A DNA stretch of 64,000 nucleotides from Deltaproteobacteria bacterium (GTDB lineage: Bacteria; Myxococcota_A; Polyangia; Polyangiales; Ga0077539): contig JADJAE010000001.1 in the NCBI GenBank assembly GCA_016704445.1, positions 62,001-126,000 of the forward strand. Direction: 5' to 3'. Under the pieces are notes generated by a model. The model was not told the DNA's origin. It saw only the letters and a program-made list of their open reading frames with translations, and did not search any database. The translations under genes were made by a program, and so were the position numbers. Numbering within the stretch: the first letter of the stretch is position 1; each line of letters begins with the position of its first letter. Shown piece after piece: positions 23,888 to 34,793 of the stretch.

Positions 23888-23893
23888 ACGCTA
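23888..23893 (-). promoter_or_regulatory. TAGCGT -10-like box of the Tyr-rich lipoprotein gene
   Basis: It ends 7 nt before the ATG at 23880, a spacing expected for a leaderless transcript. It would be intragenic if the longer start were used. Confidence 0.45.
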
Positions 23894-24025
23894 CCACCCC
23901 CCAATGGGTCTTTCCAACGAGGCCTGGAGATGCTCGAGGAGGTGCGGTGACGCGCGGCGCGGGGAGTGGTGGCTGCGGCGGCGACCGTTCCGTCGCCTAC
24001 GGTACGAGCCGTCTCCCTGCGAGCT

Positions 24026-24595
24026 TCACCAGGTCGTTGAAGGAACTGCCGAGGAGGTGTCCGCCCCGTCGGCGCTTCGGCGTGCGAGCACCGACACCAC
24101 GTAGCGGCCTCCCTCGGAGGCGCTGAGCTCGAGGCGCCACACCCGGTCGCCCTCCGGGCAGAGCGGGCGGCGGTGGCCGAGCAGGGCGTACGCGCCGTAG
24201 CTCCCGTCCTCCTCCAGGAGCGCCTCGCCGTCGAAGAGCCGGAGCCCGAGGTCGCCCACCCCAGCCTCCGCCGCCACGTGAATGCGGTAGCAACGACCTG
24301 CGCTCACCGGCACCGCGTGGCGGGCGGCCGCCTGCCCACGCAGGAGCCCGACGGTGTCGCGGTACGCGCGAGCGAGGCCTGGCCCGTCGCGGGCGATGAG
24401 GGCGCGCATGGTGCGCAGCAGGCGCGGATCGAGCGGCGGCTCGACGGCCCCGGGCGGACGCTCGTCCGAGGGGCTCTGGCCTGGAGGGAGGGCGCCCGAG
24501 GGCGCCGGAGCGGTGGGGGGATCAGCGGTCGGAGGGACCGCGGGCGCGCAGCGGCTCAGGAGGAGCGCGGCCAGCGACGCCCGCGCGAGGCGCAT
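24026..24595 (-). CDS. Small exported protein, paralogue of its upstream neighbour
   Basis: A 189-residue protein with an N-terminal signal segment (MRLARASLAALLLSRCAP; Cys is present but Arg before it makes a poor lipobox), a Pro/Ala linker, a helical part and a C-terminal domain. That domain (GRCYRIHVAAEAGVGDLGLRL ... RPLCPEGDRVWRLEL) matches GRCYRIIGVGGAGVRDLDLRL ... RPLCLNWSGTFQIEV of the gene at 24601-25299, so the two are tandem paralogues. Each domain has two Cys. Five nt separate the genes. Function unknown. Confidence 0.72.
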   Translation of the reverse strand: MRLARASLAALLLSRCAPAVPPTADPPTAPAPSGALPPGQSPSDERPPGAVEPPLDPRLLRTMRALIARDGPGLARAYRDTVGLLRGQAAARHAVPVSAGRCYRIHVAAEAGVGDLGLRLFDGEALLEEDGSYGAYALLGHRRPLCPEGDRVWRLELSASEGGRYVVSVLARRSADGADTSSAVPSTTW

Positions 24596-24600
24596 CGCGG

Positions 24601-25299
24601 TCAGTTGCCTGCGAAGGCCTGGACGCCGAACTCGCCGCCGCCCGAGTACATGATCACCTCGATCTGGAAGGTGCCCGACCAGTTGAGGCAGAGCGGGCGC
24701 TGGAGCCCGAGCACGGGGAAGTTGTCCGTGGCCACGTCCTGGTCGAGGACGTTGCCGTTCATGTCGCGCAGCCGGAGGTCGAGGTCGCGCACGCCCGCGC
24801 CGCCGACGCCGATGATGCGGTAGCAGCGCCCGGGCTGGGCGTCGACGGTCACGTACTGCCGCTGCCCCTGGCCCATGGACGAGCGGAAGAGCTGCGTCAC
24901 GGGCATGTAGCCGGCCGCGAACTGCCGAGCGCGGAGGGACATGTGATAGGAGACGAAGTCCTGTTCGGCGTAGCCGTTGGTGACCCAGTTGGCGCTCACG
25001 GGGGTGAAGCCGACGTTGACGCCCATGTTCACCCCGACGCCCACGCCCGGAGGCGCCGCGTACATGTTGGGCTGCGCGACCGCGACCGTCGCGGGGTTCT
25101 GGTAGACCGGGGCGGGCTGCGCGACCACGGTGGTCTGCACGGGCTGCGCGACCACGGTGGTCTGCGCGGGCTGCACGTTGATCGTCCCCGTGGTGCCGTA
25201 GGTGCCGGTCCCACGGACCACACAGTTCGACAGGGCGAGGCCGGCGATCATGGTCACTCCGACGCGGACAACGGTCATCACGGACGCTCGGGTCGACAT
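24601..25299 (-). CDS. Lipoprotein with C-terminal GRCYRI...RPLC domain
   Basis: A 232-residue lipoprotein (lipobox LALSNC). The low-complexity N-terminal part contains a nine-residue repeat (QTTVVAQPx) and a Val/Gly-rich stretch, and the C-terminal domain of about 90 residues is shared with the downstream gene. The start at 25299 is supported by a clear Shine-Dalgarno, AAGGAGA, about 10 nt upstream. Probably a periplasmic or outer-membrane protein; no enzyme motif is seen. Confidence 0.75.
   Translation of the reverse strand: MSTRASVMTVVRVGVTMIAGLALSNCVVRGTGTYGTTGTINVQPAQTTVVAQPVQTTVVAQPAPVYQNPATVAVAQPNMYAAPPGVGVGVNMGVNVGFTPVSANWVTNGYAEQDFVSYHMSLRARQFAAGYMPVTQLFRSSMGQGQRQYVTVDAQPGRCYRIIGVGGAGVRDLDLRLRDMNGNVLDQDVATDNFPVLGLQRPLCLNWSGTFQIEVIMYSGGGEFGVQAFAGN
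25114..25167 (-). repeat. 27-bp tandem repeat, two copies
   Basis: Two copies differing by one base (25114-25140, 25141-25167) encode QTTVVAQPV/A in the linker of the lipoprotein gene. A coding microduplication. Confidence 0.85.
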
Positions 25300-25473
25300 C
25301 GTTCAGGTTCTCCTTCAGCGGTCTTGTGCGTTGAGCCTCCGCCCTCGATCGAAGGGGAGACGGGTTGGACGTTGGGGCTGCTCGCGATCGTGGCCACCCG
25401 ACGATCGACGGCGGCACTCTCGCGCATACCCCCGCCAGGATGCAACCACCCCCACGGCGGCTGCCGGACCCCG

Positions 25474-26166
25474 TCAGCGCGCCCCGAAGATCGCCGTCCC
25501 GACCCGAACCACCGTCGCCCCCGCGGCGATCGCCTCGTCCATGTCGTGGGTCATGCCCATGGACAGCTCCGGCAGCAGGGCCGCTCCTCCGTGCTCGTCC
25601 CGCAGCGCTCGCAGCGCGTCGAACCACCGGCGCGACTCCCCGGCATCGTCCGCCGCCGGGGGCACCGTCATCAGCCCGCGCAGCGCCACCCCCGGGGTCT
25701 CCAGGGCCGCCGCGAGGATCGCCGGCAGGGCCTCCACCTCGCACCCCGACTTCTGCGCCTCTCGGGCCACGTTTACCTGGACGAGTATTCCCACGGTGCG
25801 CCCCGCGGCCGTGGCGCGCCGCCCGAGCTCCCGCACGAGGCGCTCGGAGTCGACGCTCTGCACCGTCGCGACCAGCCCGGCGACATCGCGGCACTTGTTG
25901 GTCTGAAGGTGCCCGATGAAGTGCCACCGAAGCTCGGTCAGGTCGGCCAGCGCCGCCGCCTTCGGAACCAGCTCCTGGACGTAGTTCTCGCCGAAATCAC
26001 GCTGTCCCCGGGCGTAGGCCGCGCGCACCGCCTCGGGCCCGTGGGTCTTCGAGACCGCCAGCAGCGCCACCGTCGCCGGATCGCGCCCCGCCCTGCGCGC
26101 CGCCGCGTCGATGCGCGCCCGCACGGCGTCCAGCGCCGAGCGCACCGCCTCCGCCGAGGCCGTCAC
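25474..26166 (-). CDS. YggS/PLPBP-family pyridoxal phosphate homeostasis protein
   Basis: A 230-residue PLP-binding protein of the YggS family, which buffers pyridoxal phosphate and has no known enzyme activity. The PLP lysine lies in LLAVSKTH. DFGENYVQELVPKA, WHFIGHLQTNKCRDV, LVQVNVAREAQKSG and the phosphate-binding SMGMTHDMDEAIAAGATVVRVGTAIFG follow. The GTG start at 26166 overlaps the maf stop (GTGA). The usual SMGMSxDxxxAI loop has Thr-His here. Confidence 0.9.
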   Translation of the reverse strand: MTASAEAVRSALDAVRARIDAAARRAGRDPATVALLAVSKTHGPEAVRAAYARGQRDFGENYVQELVPKAAALADLTELRWHFIGHLQTNKCRDVAGLVATVQSVDSERLVRELGRRATAAGRTVGILVQVNVAREAQKSGCEVEALPAILAAALETPGVALRGLMTVPPAADDAGESRRWFDALRALRDEHGGAALLPELSMGMTHDMDEAIAAGATVVRVGTAIFGAR

Positions 26167-26789
26167 AGGGGGAAGCCCTCGATGGCCTCCGTGCGCAGAA
26201 GCACCTCCACCACGCGGTGCAGCGGCAGGCCCACCACGTTGGAGTAGCTCCCCTCGATGCGCTCGACGAAGGCCGCGGCGAGGCCCTGGATGGCGTATCC
26301 GCCCGCCTTGTCGGCCCCCTCGCCGGTGGCGGCGTAGCGCCGCACCTCGTCTTCGGACAGCGCGCGGAAGGTCACCGCGGTGGTCTCCGCGTAGGCCGGC
26401 GCGTCGAAGGCGTCGGCGCCGTGGAGCACGAAGCCGGTGGTCACGTGGTGCGTGCGACCGGAGAGCAGCCGCATCATGCGGCGCGCGTCGTCGACGTCGC
26501 GGGGCTTGCCGAGCAGCTCGCCGCCGATGTGCACGATGGTGTCGGCGCAGAGGATCCACCGGGGCGGGTCGGCGAGGCCGTCGCGGTGCAGGGCGTAGAG
26601 CACCGCGGCGCCCTTCTGGCGCGCGAGGCGCGTGGCCATCGCGTCGGGCCGCTCGCCCGGCACGAGCGCCTCGTCAACCGGCGCGACGAATACCTCGACG
26701 GGTATGCCGAGGCCCTCCAGGAGCTGACGTCGCCGCGGCGACTGCGAGCCCAGGAGCAGCGGGTTGTCCGGACCGATTCGGGCAAGCAT
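26163..26789 (-). CDS. Maf-family nucleotide pyrophosphatase
   Basis: A 208-residue house-cleaning pyrophosphatase of the Maf/YhdE family, which removes non-canonical NTPs and links to septum formation. The S15-x-S17-P-R-R motif (LLLGSQSPRRRQLL) is followed by an acidic DEALVPGE, the catalytic Asp in CADTIV, KPRDVDDARRMM and GYAIQGLAAAFVERIEGSYSNVVGLPL, all as expected. It overlaps the downstream yggS-type gene by four bases. Confidence 0.92.
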   Translation of the reverse strand: MLARIGPDNPLLLGSQSPRRRQLLEGLGIPVEVFVAPVDEALVPGERPDAMATRLARQKGAAVLYALHRDGLADPPRWILCADTIVHIGGELLGKPRDVDDARRMMRLLSGRTHHVTTGFVLHGADAFDAPAYAETTAVTFRALSEDEVRRYAATGEGADKAGGYAIQGLAAAFVERIEGSYSNVVGLPLHRVVEVLLRTEAIEGFPL

Positions 26790-26822
26790 CGACTTCGCAT
26801 TCTTCCCCGGAATGGCGATTCG

Positions 26823-27929
26823 TCAACCGTTCGCGCGGCGCCCGACCACCTCCGACAGCGACGACGACGCCGAGGAGCGCAGCCGCGCTCTCATCCCCTC
26901 GGTGAGTTCGCGCGCCATCGTGGGCCCCCGGTAGATGAACCCCGTGTAGACCTGCACCAGCGACGCGCCCGCCTCGACCATGTCCCACGCGTCGTCGGCG
27001 GAGGACACGCCTCCGACCCCGATCACCGGGAGCGAGCGGCCGGCGCGGGAGAAGATGCGCGCCACCACCTCGCGGCTGCGCGACCGCAGCGGCGCCCCGG
27101 ATAGTCCGCCGTCGCCGAGCGAGCGCACCTCGTCCGCGGGGGTGCGCAGCCCGTCGCGGCGGAGCGTGGTGTTGGTCGCGACAAGGCCCGCGAGGCCCTC
27201 CGCGAGCGCGAGGTCGACCACCGCGTCGACGTCCTCGTCGGCGAGGTCGGGCGCGATCTTCACCAGCAGCGGAACCCCACGGTCGGCGAGCGCGGGGCGC
27301 ACCGCGCGCACGATGCCGACGAGGGCGTCGACGGACTGGAGCGAGCGCAGCCCGGGGGTGTTGGGCGAGGACACGTTGATGACCGCGTAGTCGGCGTAGG
27401 GCGCGACCGCGCGGGCGCTGGCGGCGTAGTCCGCAGGCGCGTCAGCGAGCGGGGTGACCTTCGACTTGCCCAGGTTGACGCCCACGATCACCCGGTCGGG
27501 CGGGTGCGCGGCGAGCGCCTTCGCCATGGCCTCGCAGCCGGGGTTGTTGAAGCCCATGCGGTTGATCACCGCGCCGTCGCGAGGGAGGCGGAAGAGGCGC
27601 GGGCGGGGGTTGCCGGGCTGCGGGTGCTCGGTGACGGTGCCGACCTCGACGAAGGAGAAGCCCATGGCGCCGAGGGCGTTGTAGGCCACAGCGCCCTTGT
27701 CGAGCCCGGCGGCCACGCCGAGCGGCGTGGGGAAGCGGCGACCGAAGAGCTCGACCGCGAGCGAGCCGTCGTCCTCCACCCCGAAAGCGGCGCGGAGGGC
27801 GCTCCGGGCGGGGGCGGAGCGCTGGGCGAGCGCGAGCGCGTCGAGGGTGAGCTCGTGAGCGCGCTCTGCATCGAGGGAGAAGAGCGCCGGGCGGAGCGCG
27901 GAGCGGTAGAGAGATCCGAGGAGGGTCAC
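26823..27929 (-). CDS. pyrD: Dihydroorotate dehydrogenase (quinone), class 2
   Basis: A 368-residue membrane-associated flavoenzyme of pyrimidine synthesis that oxidises dihydroorotate with quinone. The N-terminal amphipathic helix (LYRSALRPALFSLDAERAHE) marks class 2. VAAGLDKGA, NRMGFNNPG, the catalytic Ser region NVSSPNTPGLRSLQ, and FMN-phosphate loops GVGGVSSADDA and LVQVYTGFIYRGP follow. The GTG at 27929 overlaps the stop of the upstream lipoprotein gene (GTGA). The length is normal (336-370). Confidence 0.95.
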   Translation of the reverse strand: MTLLGSLYRSALRPALFSLDAERAHELTLDALALAQRSAPARSALRAAFGVEDDGSLAVELFGRRFPTPLGVAAGLDKGAVAYNALGAMGFSFVEVGTVTEHPQPGNPRPRLFRLPRDGAVINRMGFNNPGCEAMAKALAAHPPDRVIVGVNLGKSKVTPLADAPADYAASARAVAPYADYAVINVSSPNTPGLRSLQSVDALVGIVRAVRPALADRGVPLLVKIAPDLADEDVDAVVDLALAEGLAGLVATNTTLRRDGLRTPADEVRSLGDGGLSGAPLRSRSREVVARIFSRAGRSLPVIGVGGVSSADDAWDMVEAGASLVQVYTGFIYRGPTMARELTEGMRARLRSSASSSLSEVVGRRANG

Positions 27930-29011
27930 GCGTCGTCGCCGCAGGAGAGAGCGCGCTCGGCCGCTCCCCGGGCGGGGTCGACCTCCAGGATCATGAAGCC
28001 TTCGGGCGTCGCCAGCGCGCTGCCGGGCGCGCAGCCCAGCCACTCGCTGGATGACTCGTGCGCCACCTGCCGACGGCCCACGTCATAGACGTGCACCGCG
28101 CAGCCTGGCTCGCCCTGCAACGGCGAGTGGAGCACCAGCACCCGGTCGCCAGACACCGCCGCCGCGAGCACGTCGTTGGTGAAGATGGGGGTGTCGACGG
28201 CGACGCCGGGATCGGTGAGCGACACGAGGCGCAGCGCCTGAGAGCGCCCGCCGGGGCCCGCGCGGAAGTCCACTCGCATGCAGCCGCTCAGGGGGCAGAC
28301 CAGCGGTCCCTGGCCCGACCACGCGCTGTGTCCGTCGGGCTCGAGCACCCACGACCAGCTCTCGTACTGACCGCCCACGGTCTCTCCCTCGACCACGAAG
28401 CGGCCGAAGTCCCACCGGGCGCGCAGCGCTCGCAGCGCCGCCGGGGCGCCGGGCAGCGGCTGCGCTTCGGTCAGGAGCTCCCCGTCGGGGCCCACCATGG
28501 CCGTCCAGGGAGAACCCGCTCCCTCCCCCTCGCGTCCCTCCTTCAGCCACGAGACCAGCACCGCCCCCTCGCGCGCCGCGGTCGAGATGGAGATGGCCCG
28601 ATCGAGAGCAAGCCGGCGCACCGGGCGCGGCGAGCCGAAGCGCGGATCGGTGAAGGTCGCTCGGCGGTCCAGCACGCCGACGAAGCCGCGACCGGTCCAT
28701 GCGGCGGCGTGGGTCGCGAGGGAGAGGGAGCTCGGGATGGACGCCTCGCCTCGGGCGTCGCGCCAGAAGAGCTCGCCGGTCGAGGATGTTCGCCCGATCA
28801 CCCTGGGGCCGTCGGGCCCGCGCAGCAGCCACGGGGCCTCGAGTGCCTCGCTGGTCAGCCCGTACTGTCGCTCGCCGAGGCTGCAGCGATGCGCATCCGC
28901 GCGAGCCCCCTGCGGCCCCATCGGAGTCAGCGCCGGGGGAGCGGGCTGCGCTCGGCGGGGACACCCGAGGAGCGACCAGGCCAGGAACACCAACAGGCAG
29001 GCAGCACGCAC
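27926..29011 (-). CDS. Lipoprotein of unknown function upstream of pyrD
   Basis: A 361-residue predicted lipoprotein (GTG start; lipobox SLLGC, C17). The mature part has repeated short strands with Trp and Gly turns (WTGRGFVGVLD, GGQYESWSWVL, LVLHSPLQGE), suggesting a beta-propeller-like fold, but no known family is recognised. It is translationally coupled to pyrD, which is probably an accident of compact packing. A TATGGT box ends 6 nt before the start codon. Confidence 0.7.
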   Translation of the reverse strand: MRAACLLVFLAWSLLGCPRRAQPAPPALTPMGPQGARADAHRCSLGERQYGLTSEALEAPWLLRGPDGPRVIGRTSSTGELFWRDARGEASIPSSLSLATHAAAWTGRGFVGVLDRRATFTDPRFGSPRPVRRLALDRAISISTAAREGAVLVSWLKEGREGEGAGSPWTAMVGPDGELLTEAQPLPGAPAALRALRARWDFGRFVVEGETVGGQYESWSWVLEPDGHSAWSGQGPLVCPLSGCMRVDFRAGPGGRSQALRLVSLTDPGVAVDTPIFTNDVLAAAVSGDRVLVLHSPLQGEPGCAVHVYDVGRRQVAHESSSEWLGCAPGSALATPEGFMILEVDPARGAAERALSCGDDA

Positions 29012-29017
29012 GCCGCG

Positions 29018-29023
29018 ACCATA
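29018..29023 (-). promoter_or_regulatory. TATGGT -10-like box of the lipoprotein-pyrD transcript
   Basis: It ends 6 nt before the GTG at 29011, so the transcript may start at the first codon. No Shine-Dalgarno. Confidence 0.45.
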
Positions 29024-29037
29024 GCGCGATCTGACGG

Positions 29038-30003
29038 TCAGTTCCGTCGTCGGAGGCGGAACTCCACCTGCATGCCCGTGGGGCCGCCCTCCAGGTTGCC
29101 GAAGGTGCGGCTCGCGCCGTCCTGCGCTGGGAGGTTGAGCGTCGCGCCGAGGATCGGCAGCGTCCGCGGGGCGTCGACGTGCCGGTCGGCGTGCGTGAGC
29201 TCCGGCGTGCTCACCCGCTGCCCGTCGAGGTCGAGCAGGAGCTGCCCGCTCACCGGGTCGACCCGGCCGGTCACCGCCGACAGGGAGTTGCCTCCGACCG
29301 CGCGCCCCCGGCGGACCGTGCTCTCGTCACAGCTACCGAAGTTGGCGATGCGGGTCGAGCAGCGGCCCGGGCCGAGCGACTCCACCCGCAGGTCGTCTCG
29401 CACCGTGAGGTCGACCCCGAGGTTGCGGCAGGTGAGCTCGTAGTTGGCGAGGGCGTTCATCCCCACGCAGCGCGAGACGTGGGTGGTGTCGACCTCCAGC
29501 CGCCACGAGCGCTCGATGAGCCGCAGCGAGGTGGTGAGCGACAGGCTGTCGACCACGCGGCTGCCCTCGGAGAGGTCGACCCGGACGCGCACCTCCAGCT
29601 CCGGGGGATCGGGGATCTGCAGCGGAGCGGAGTACCGCGCGTTGCCGTTGAAGCCCGGGGTGAGCCCGCCGACCCCGGTGGCGTCGCTCGATCCGCTCGA
29701 CGACCACTGCACCCGGAGCGAGCGGCCGCCGCCCAGGTCGCCCACCTGCGGGACCGTGGGCGCCCCCTCGCCGGTCGGGTTGCGGGTCGAGGGGATGCCC
29801 GTGCACGCGAGCTCGAGCTCCGCGGTGGCCCCGGGCACCAGCACCCGGCGGTTGACGTCGAGTCGGCACGAGAAGCGCCCCGTGTTGGAGCGGCTGAGCG
29901 GCCCGCCTGCGGGCGCCCCCGCGTCCTGGGCCTGCGCCGTCGAGGCCGCCATGAACAACACGCACGCGGGCGCGATCGCCCGAACAAGCCGCCGAGTACC
30001 CAT
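29038..30003 (-). CDS. Exported protein of unknown function
   Basis: A 321-residue protein with a signal peptide (MGTRRLVRAIAPACVLFMAASTAQA); this decides the start at 30003 over the longer frame from 30078. The mature part is beta-rich with several Cys (FSCRLDV, LACTG, LTCRNLG, GRCSTRIANFGSCDES) and looks like one or two Ig-like domains. No family recognised. It lies 26 nt upstream of the pyrD-operon lipoprotein on the same strand. Confidence 0.65.
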   Translation of the reverse strand: MGTRRLVRAIAPACVLFMAASTAQAQDAGAPAGGPLSRSNTGRFSCRLDVNRRVLVPGATAELELACTGIPSTRNPTGEGAPTVPQVGDLGGGRSLRVQWSSSGSSDATGVGGLTPGFNGNARYSAPLQIPDPPELEVRVRVDLSEGSRVVDSLSLTTSLRLIERSWRLEVDTTHVSRCVGMNALANYELTCRNLGVDLTVRDDLRVESLGPGRCSTRIANFGSCDESTVRRGRAVGGNSLSAVTGRVDPVSGQLLLDLDGQRVSTPELTHADRHVDAPRTLPILGATLNLPAQDGASRTFGNLEGGPTGMQVEFRLRRRN

Positions 30004-30152
30004 AGGGCAGAGTCTGCTCCCGCGACGCGAGCCGTCGCAACATCCTGCACGCCGGGACGGGCGCTGGATCACAGGCATTCACCGGCCGGGCGTCATAGGG
30101 TGACGCGCGACCGGCGAGGGCTACGGATTACGGGTGGGAGTAAGTTCGGGGG

Positions 30153-32568
<2,416 letters not shown>

Positions 32569-32663
32569 TCGATCACCTCGCCTGCGCCCCAGAAACAACG
32601 CTCGCCCCGAAGCGCCTCGCACAGTCCCGCGCACCAAGCGCGCGACGTCACGCGACGCCGAAA

Positions 32664-32687
32664 ACGACCGCCTCTGAGGCGTGTCGT
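32664..32687. promoter_or_regulatory. Operator-like palindrome upstream of lon
   Basis: ACGAC-CGCCTC and GAGGCG-T-GTCGT form an 11-bp inverted repeat with one unpaired base in the right arm around a single central T. The tight centre fits a dimeric protein site better than a hairpin. It lies about 96-119 nt before the lon start, inside the only sizeable gap (200 nt) here. Confidence 0.4.
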
Positions 32688-32768
32688 CGGACCTTAGTCA
32701 CTTGACCCCCGCATGGCAACGGCACTTCTCGCGCCAACATTTCCAGCGCTCGGGGGGTCCTCCGACGG

Positions 32769-34055
32769 TCAGTACCAGCCGCTGGCCGCCGGCGCCGGCG
32801 GGGACGACAACCGCTGGTCCATGCGACGGTCTTCCGCGAGCTCCTCGAAGTAGCGACGCCAGCCGGGCACGCCCTCCACCAGCCGGAGAAAGACCTGGCT
32901 CGGCAGCACCAGCACCATCGATCCCACGGAGGCCGTCACCGTCGCCGTCACCGGGACGCCCTCCAGCAGCGAGATCTCACCGAAGACCTCCGCCGGCCCG
33001 AGCTCCGCCAGGGTCGCGGGACCGTGCGGCGTCTCGCGGGTCACCGACACCGACCCGTGCAGCACCACGTGAAGCCCGCTGCCCGGCTCGCCCTCGCGCA
33101 GCAGCACCTGCCCCGCCGCCACCGCCACCGCCTCGAAGCGCGACCCGAGCTGCACCCGCTGCCCCGCGTCGAAGGGCTCGAACATCGGGTGCGTGTCGAG
33201 GAGTCGATTCACCAGCCGCTGCCGCATGAAGCGCTCCAGCGCCGCGGCGATCACAGGCAGCCCCTGCGCCGCCGCGGTCAGCGCGTCCCGGCCGAAGATC
33301 AGCACGTCCGAGGGCTCCGTCGCGGTCACCGTGGCGGCGCGCGGGGCCGCCGAGAGCAGGGCCATCTCCCCGAAGATCGACCCCTCCTCCAGCGTGGCCA
33401 GGGAGGCCCCCGCGCGGGTGACCCGCACCCTCCCCCGAGCCAGGAGGAAGAACGCGTCGCCCGGGTCGCCCTCGCGCACCACCGTCTCGCCCGTCGCCAG
33501 CGAGCGGCGACCGACGGATCCCAGTACGTTCGCGAAGGCCTCCGGGGGAAGCTCGGAGAGCAGCGGGATCGCGGGCACCACCTCCGGCCAGGCGGGCAAT
33601 CCCTCCCGCGAGGCGGCGAGCGCCGCGGCGGCGTCGCAGACCTGGGCGTCGCTCCATGCGACCGGGACCCACGCCTCGGGAGGCACCGGCGCGGAGGGGT
33701 CGGGGCGGCCCAGGCGCACCGCGCGACCGAGGGCCGCGGAGCCCGCGGCGTAGCGGGTGGCGAAGGAGGGGAGCAGCGAGCGCGCGGCGGGGTCGAGGGC
33801 CTCGAGGGCCTTCAGCGCCACGATCGCGAGCAGGGGGTGGCCCGCGGCGCTCGACTCCGAGAGCACCAGGGCGAAGACCTGAGCGGCCTGTGGAAGTCGG
33901 CCGAGCGCCGCGAGGGCGTCGCCGATGCGCAGGCGCGACTCGAAGTCGTGCGGCGCGGAGCGCACCAGCGAGACGAGGCCCCGCAGAGCGTCGACGGGAG
34001 CGTGGGCGAGGAGGGCGTCGTCGACCTGTTCGGCCAGTTCACGTCGGGTGGGCAT
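32769..34055 (-). CDS. Protein with tandem cyclic-nucleotide-binding (CNB) domains
   Basis: A 428-residue protein. Residues 1-130 form TPR-like helices (LAALGRLPQAAQVFALVL), then two Crp/CNB domains. The first has FFLLARGRVRVTR and GSIFGEMALLSAAPRAATVTA; the second has GLHVVLHGSVSVTR and EVFGEISLLEGVPVTATVTA. The phosphate-binding cassette (GE-x-A/S-LL...R) is partly kept in the first copy (R present) and lacks Arg in the second (VTAT). No helix-turn-helix follows, so it is a sensor or scaffold rather than a Crp regulator. Start chosen by the TATCGT box. Confidence 0.83.
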   Translation of the reverse strand: MPTRRELAEQVDDALLAHAPVDALRGLVSLVRSAPHDFESRLRIGDALAALGRLPQAAQVFALVLSESSAAGHPLLAIVALKALEALDPAARSLLPSFATRYAAGSAALGRAVRLGRPDPSAPVPPEAWVPVAWSDAQVCDAAAALAASREGLPAWPEVVPAIPLLSELPPEAFANVLGSVGRRSLATGETVVREGDPGDAFFLLARGRVRVTRAGASLATLEEGSIFGEMALLSAAPRAATVTATEPSDVLIFGRDALTAAAQGLPVIAAALERFMRQRLVNRLLDTHPMFEPFDAGQRVQLGSRFEAVAVAAGQVLLREGEPGSGLHVVLHGSVSVTRETPHGPATLAELGPAEVFGEISLLEGVPVTATVTASVGSMVLVLPSQVFLRLVEGVPGWRRYFEELAEDRRMDQRLSSPPAPAASGWY

Positions 34056-34064
34056 CGGTCGGCG

Positions 34065-34070
34065 ACGATA
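34065..34070 (-). promoter_or_regulatory. TATCGT -10-like box of the CNB-domain gene
   Basis: It ends 9 nt before the ATG at 34055 and would be inside the frame if 34094 were the start. No Shine-Dalgarno. Confidence 0.45.
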
Positions 34071-34117
34071 CCCCTTCGCGCCGCCCGCTGGCACGACCCC
34101 GTCGTCGCTGGTAGAGC

Positions 34118-34759
34118 GTGACCGACATGGACACCTCCGGGCTCGAGCTGCGCTTCCGTATCGGATCGATCCCCGTGGTCGTCGAGCCGTGGTTCTGGCT
34201 CTCGGGGCTCATGCTCAACATGCAGAGCATGCAGGGCCCGCGCATCGCCCTCTGGCTGCTGGTGTTCTTCGTGTCGGTGCTGGTGCACGAGCTCGGCCAC
34301 GCGCTCGCCACCCACGCCTTCGGCGCCCGCGCGAGCATCCGGCTGCACTCCTTCGGCGGCCTCACCCAGCCGTCTCGCAACCTTCCCCGCTGGCGCAACA
34401 TCGCGATGACCCTCGCGGGCCCCGGTGCAGGCTTCGCGCTGGGCGCCCTCGCCCTGCTCGTGCTGCGCTTCGTCCCCGACCTTCCCCCGCTCGCCTACTG
34501 GACCGTCGAGCGGCTGATGATCGTGAACTTCTTCTGGGGCGTGATGAACCTCCTGCCCATTCCCCCGCTCGACGGCGGCCACGTGCTGCTCGGGCTGCTC
34601 GGTCGCCGGTACGAGCGCACCGCGCGCATCATCGCCGCCTGCGTCGCAGGGCTGATCGTGCTCTACGGCCTGTCGTCGGGGCAGATCTTCCTGACCATCA
34701 TGTTCGGCCTTCTGGCCTTCCAGAACATCCAGACCGTGCGCGCCATGGGCAGCCACTGA
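34118..34759 (+). CDS. Site-2 protease family (M50) membrane metalloprotease
   Basis: A 213-residue membrane protein with the zinc motif H57-E58-L-G-H61 inside a transmembrane helix and the third ligand in LLPIPPLDGGH. About five to six helices are visible. There is no PDZ or CBS domain, so it is a minimal rhomboid-sized M50 of the YdiL/SpoIVFB-like type that cuts within membranes. The first codon is a GTG (34118); the ATG at 34127 (MDTSGLEL) is an alternative. It diverges from the CNB gene. Confidence 0.88.
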   Translation: MTDMDTSGLELRFRIGSIPVVVEPWFWLSGLMLNMQSMQGPRIALWLLVFFVSVLVHELGHALATHAFGARASIRLHSFGGLTQPSRNLPRWRNIAMTLAGPGAGFALGALALLVLRFVPDLPPLAYWTVERLMIVNFFWGVMNLLPIPPLDGGHVLLGLLGRRYERTARIIAACVAGLIVLYGLSSGQIFLTIMFGLLAFQNIQTVRAMGSH

Positions 34760-34793
34760 GACGCTGAGGCGCCGCCCTCAGGGCTGCGCGGGC

